A stretch of DNA of 21,063 nt from an uncultured Eubacteriales bacterium (lineage in GTDB: Bacteria > Bacillota > Clostridia > Christensenellales > CAG-917), in the NCBI GenBank assembly GCA_900547975.1, contig URIX01000034.1, forward strand, positions 1 through 21,063, read 5' to 3'. The position numbers were made by a program, and so were the translations under genes. Shown here piece after piece: positions 19,851 through 21,063 of the stretch; position 1 is the first letter of the stretch, and every line of letters begins with the position of its first letter. Below the pieces are notes generated by a model. That model did not search any database, was not told the origin of the DNA, and was given only the letters and a program-made list of their open reading frames with translations.

Positions 19851-20918
19851 ATGTTGAGCGCAATAAATCTGACAAAAAAATTCGGCGATTTGCTCGTGCT
19901 CGACGACATCACCGAAACGATAAACGAGGGCGAAAGGGTTGTAATCGTGGGCCCGAGCGGCGGCGGTAAATCTACGTTTTTGCGTTGCCTAAACTGCCTT
20001 GAAGACCCGACTGCGGGCAAGATTATGTTTGACGGTGTGGACCTTGCCGACCTCAAAGTGGACATCAACGAACAGCGTGAAAAAATGGGTATGGTTTTCC
20101 AACAATTCAACCTGTTTGGCAATATGACGGTCAAGGAAAACATCACGCTCGCACCCGTTCAAATCGGCGTAAAAAATATGCGTAAAGCAAAGCTCAAAAA
20201 CGCTTTCGTACCCGTGTACAACAAGTGGTATTCTCTTTTCGGCACGGCGTACAACAAGAATGTGGATAAAAAGGTCGAAACGCTCAAATCCAAACTTGAA
20301 ATGTTGAAATCGCAACTTAAACCTATCGTTTCTGCGTGGGAAAGCACGAAATCCACAAAAGAAATAAGCGGAAAAACGTACGCCGTTTACGACCCGAAAC
20401 TTACGAAGCAAAAACTTAGTCTGACCGAAAAAATCGAGCAGATCGAGCGCAAAATAACTCACGCAACTCACGCCGAGCCAAAGAGCGTTCAGTCTCTCGT
20501 TTACACCTCGAAAAAGCAAATCAAAGAGGACGCGCAAAAGCGTGCAGACGAACTCTTGAAGCGTATAGGACTCGAAAGCAAAGCGGACGTTTATCCATCC
20601 ACTTTGAGCGGCGGACAGAAACAGCGCGTGGCAATCGCGCGTGCGCTTGCAATGAATCCCAAAGTTATGCTTTTCGACGAGCCTACGTCGGCACTCGACC
20701 CCGAAATGGTGGGCGAGGTGCTCGATCTTATAAAGCAAGTTGCAAACGAGGGTATGACGATGGTTATCGTCACGCACGAAATGGCGTTTGCACGAGAGGT
20801 CGGCACGAGAATTTTGTTTATGGCGCAAGGCAAGATTTTGGAACAAGCGCCGCCCGAAGAATTTTTCACGAATCCGAAATGCGACAGACTTAAAGAGTTC
20901 CTCAAAAAAGTGTTATGA
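19851..20918 (+). CDS. Polar amino-acid ABC transporter ATPase with large internal insertion
   Basis: A 355-residue GlnQ-type ATPase; the usual length is about 240. Conserved parts are Walker A GPSGGGKS (34-41), Q-loop 'VFQQFNLFG' (82-90), signature LSGGQ (252-256), Walker B 'VMLFDEP' (272-278), 'TSALDPEMVGEV' and the switch 'VTHE' with His309. Between 'ENITLAPVQIG' and 'EDAQKRADELLKRIGL' lies an extra segment, about residues 108-225. It is rich in Lys, Leu and Glu, with 'KVETLKSKLEMLKSQLK' and 'KLSLTEKIEQIERKI' reading as two likely coiled-coil helices. Normal proteins have only about 10 residues there. All catalytic motifs are intact, so it should hydrolyse ATP; the insertion may be a regulatory or docking arm. 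It closes the operon; a terminator follows at once. Confidence 0.93.
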   Translation: MLSAINLTKKFGDLLVLDDITETINEGERVVIVGPSGGGKSTFLRCLNCLEDPTAGKIMFDGVDLADLKVDINEQREKMGMVFQQFNLFGNMTVKENITLAPVQIGVKNMRKAKLKNAFVPVYNKWYSLFGTAYNKNVDKKVETLKSKLEMLKSQLKPIVSAWESTKSTKEISGKTYAVYDPKLTKQKLSLTEKIEQIERKITHATHAEPKSVQSLVYTSKKQIKEDAQKRADELLKRIGLESKADVYPSTLSGGQKQRVAIARALAMNPKVMLFDEPTSALDPEMVGEVLDLIKQVANEGMTMVIVTHEMAFAREVGTRILFMAQGKILEQAPPEEFFTNPKCDRLKEFLKKVL

Positions 20919-20951
20919 AAAAAATCCTCGCAAAATTTGCGAGGATTTTTT
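20919..20951 (+). terminator. Intrinsic terminator after the transporter operon
   Basis: A-run, TCCTCGCAAA, central A, TTTGCGAGGA, T-run: a near-perfect palindrome starting right after the ATPase stop codon. It probably works on both strands. The remaining 20952-21063 has no gene I can support and ends in a T-run at the window edge. Confidence 0.88.
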
Positions 20952-21063
20952 ATTTATTCAGATTATGCTTATTCGCAGACGGAATCGGAATCGCAAGGCG
21001 ATGACCGTAGCGAGCGTCGAGCTTGACGGATAGTACAAGTGAACGGGCGAGTGTGGATTTTTT

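Noticed and set aside
20952..21063. Short + strand frame at the right edge (to about 21033)
   Set aside because: It begins inside the ATPase gene in another frame and crosses the terminator; no independent support.

Overview
The window reads as a chromosomal segment of an uncultured anaerobic Firmicute, most likely a gut-type Clostridia. The support is a SCIFF ranthipeptide precursor with its radical-SAM maturase (a Clostridia hallmark), a Rex redox repressor, a small Gram-positive-type Orn/Lys/Arg decarboxylase, and lipoprotein signal peptides on extracytoplasmic proteins. I could not run a taxonomic search, so this is inference from gene content. I count 17 protein-coding genes, 15 on the + strand.

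Layout. (1) 1-2840: a dispersed-repeat fragment, then a non-canonical medium-chain dehydrogenase and an O-antigen-ligase/polymerase-like membrane protein. (2) 2840-5500: a bidirectional terminator, a lipoprotein alpha/beta hydrolase on the - strand, and a decarboxylase on the + strand. The last two are driven by divergent promoters whose -35 boxes touch. (3) 5500-5930: palindromic repeats without a gene. (4) 5930-9870: the 48-residue SCIFF peptide behind a consensus promoter, a terminator/attenuator, the SCIFF maturase, a YbaK-type deacylase, and a signal-peptide/C-terminal-anchor protein of unknown function. (5) 9870-10700: rex, with three TATCGATA palindromes around its promoter. (6) 10740-16850: two paralogous small proteins (winged-helix-like head, C-terminal membrane anchor). 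The second overlaps uvrB by ATGA, and uvrA follows. A repeat block sits between the two paralogues. (7) 16850-20950: a divergent pair, with a shrunken LeuB-like protein that lacks catalytic residues on the - strand. On the + strand is a three-gene polar amino-acid ABC transporter.

The most unusual region is 17128-20918. The substrate-binding lipoprotein appears circularly permuted: the segment normally at the C-terminus of SBP_bac_3 proteins sits at its N-terminus, directly after the lipobox. The partner ATPase carries about 110 extra residues, lysine- and glutamate-rich and probably helical, between the Q-loop and the LSGGQ signature. The divergent neighbour looks like an IPMDH-family pseudoenzyme, and the shared intergenic region has two ARG-box-like palindromes 21 bp apart. 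This may be a remodelled amino-acid sensing and uptake locus; that functional link is inference.

The second unusual region is the membrane-anchored winged-helix pair translationally coupled to the UvrB/UvrA repair genes. Several promoters share a TTGCAA-like -35 with a 17-nt spacer. Two of them place the predicted transcription start at or within a few bases of the start codon, which suggests leaderless or near-leaderless mRNAs.
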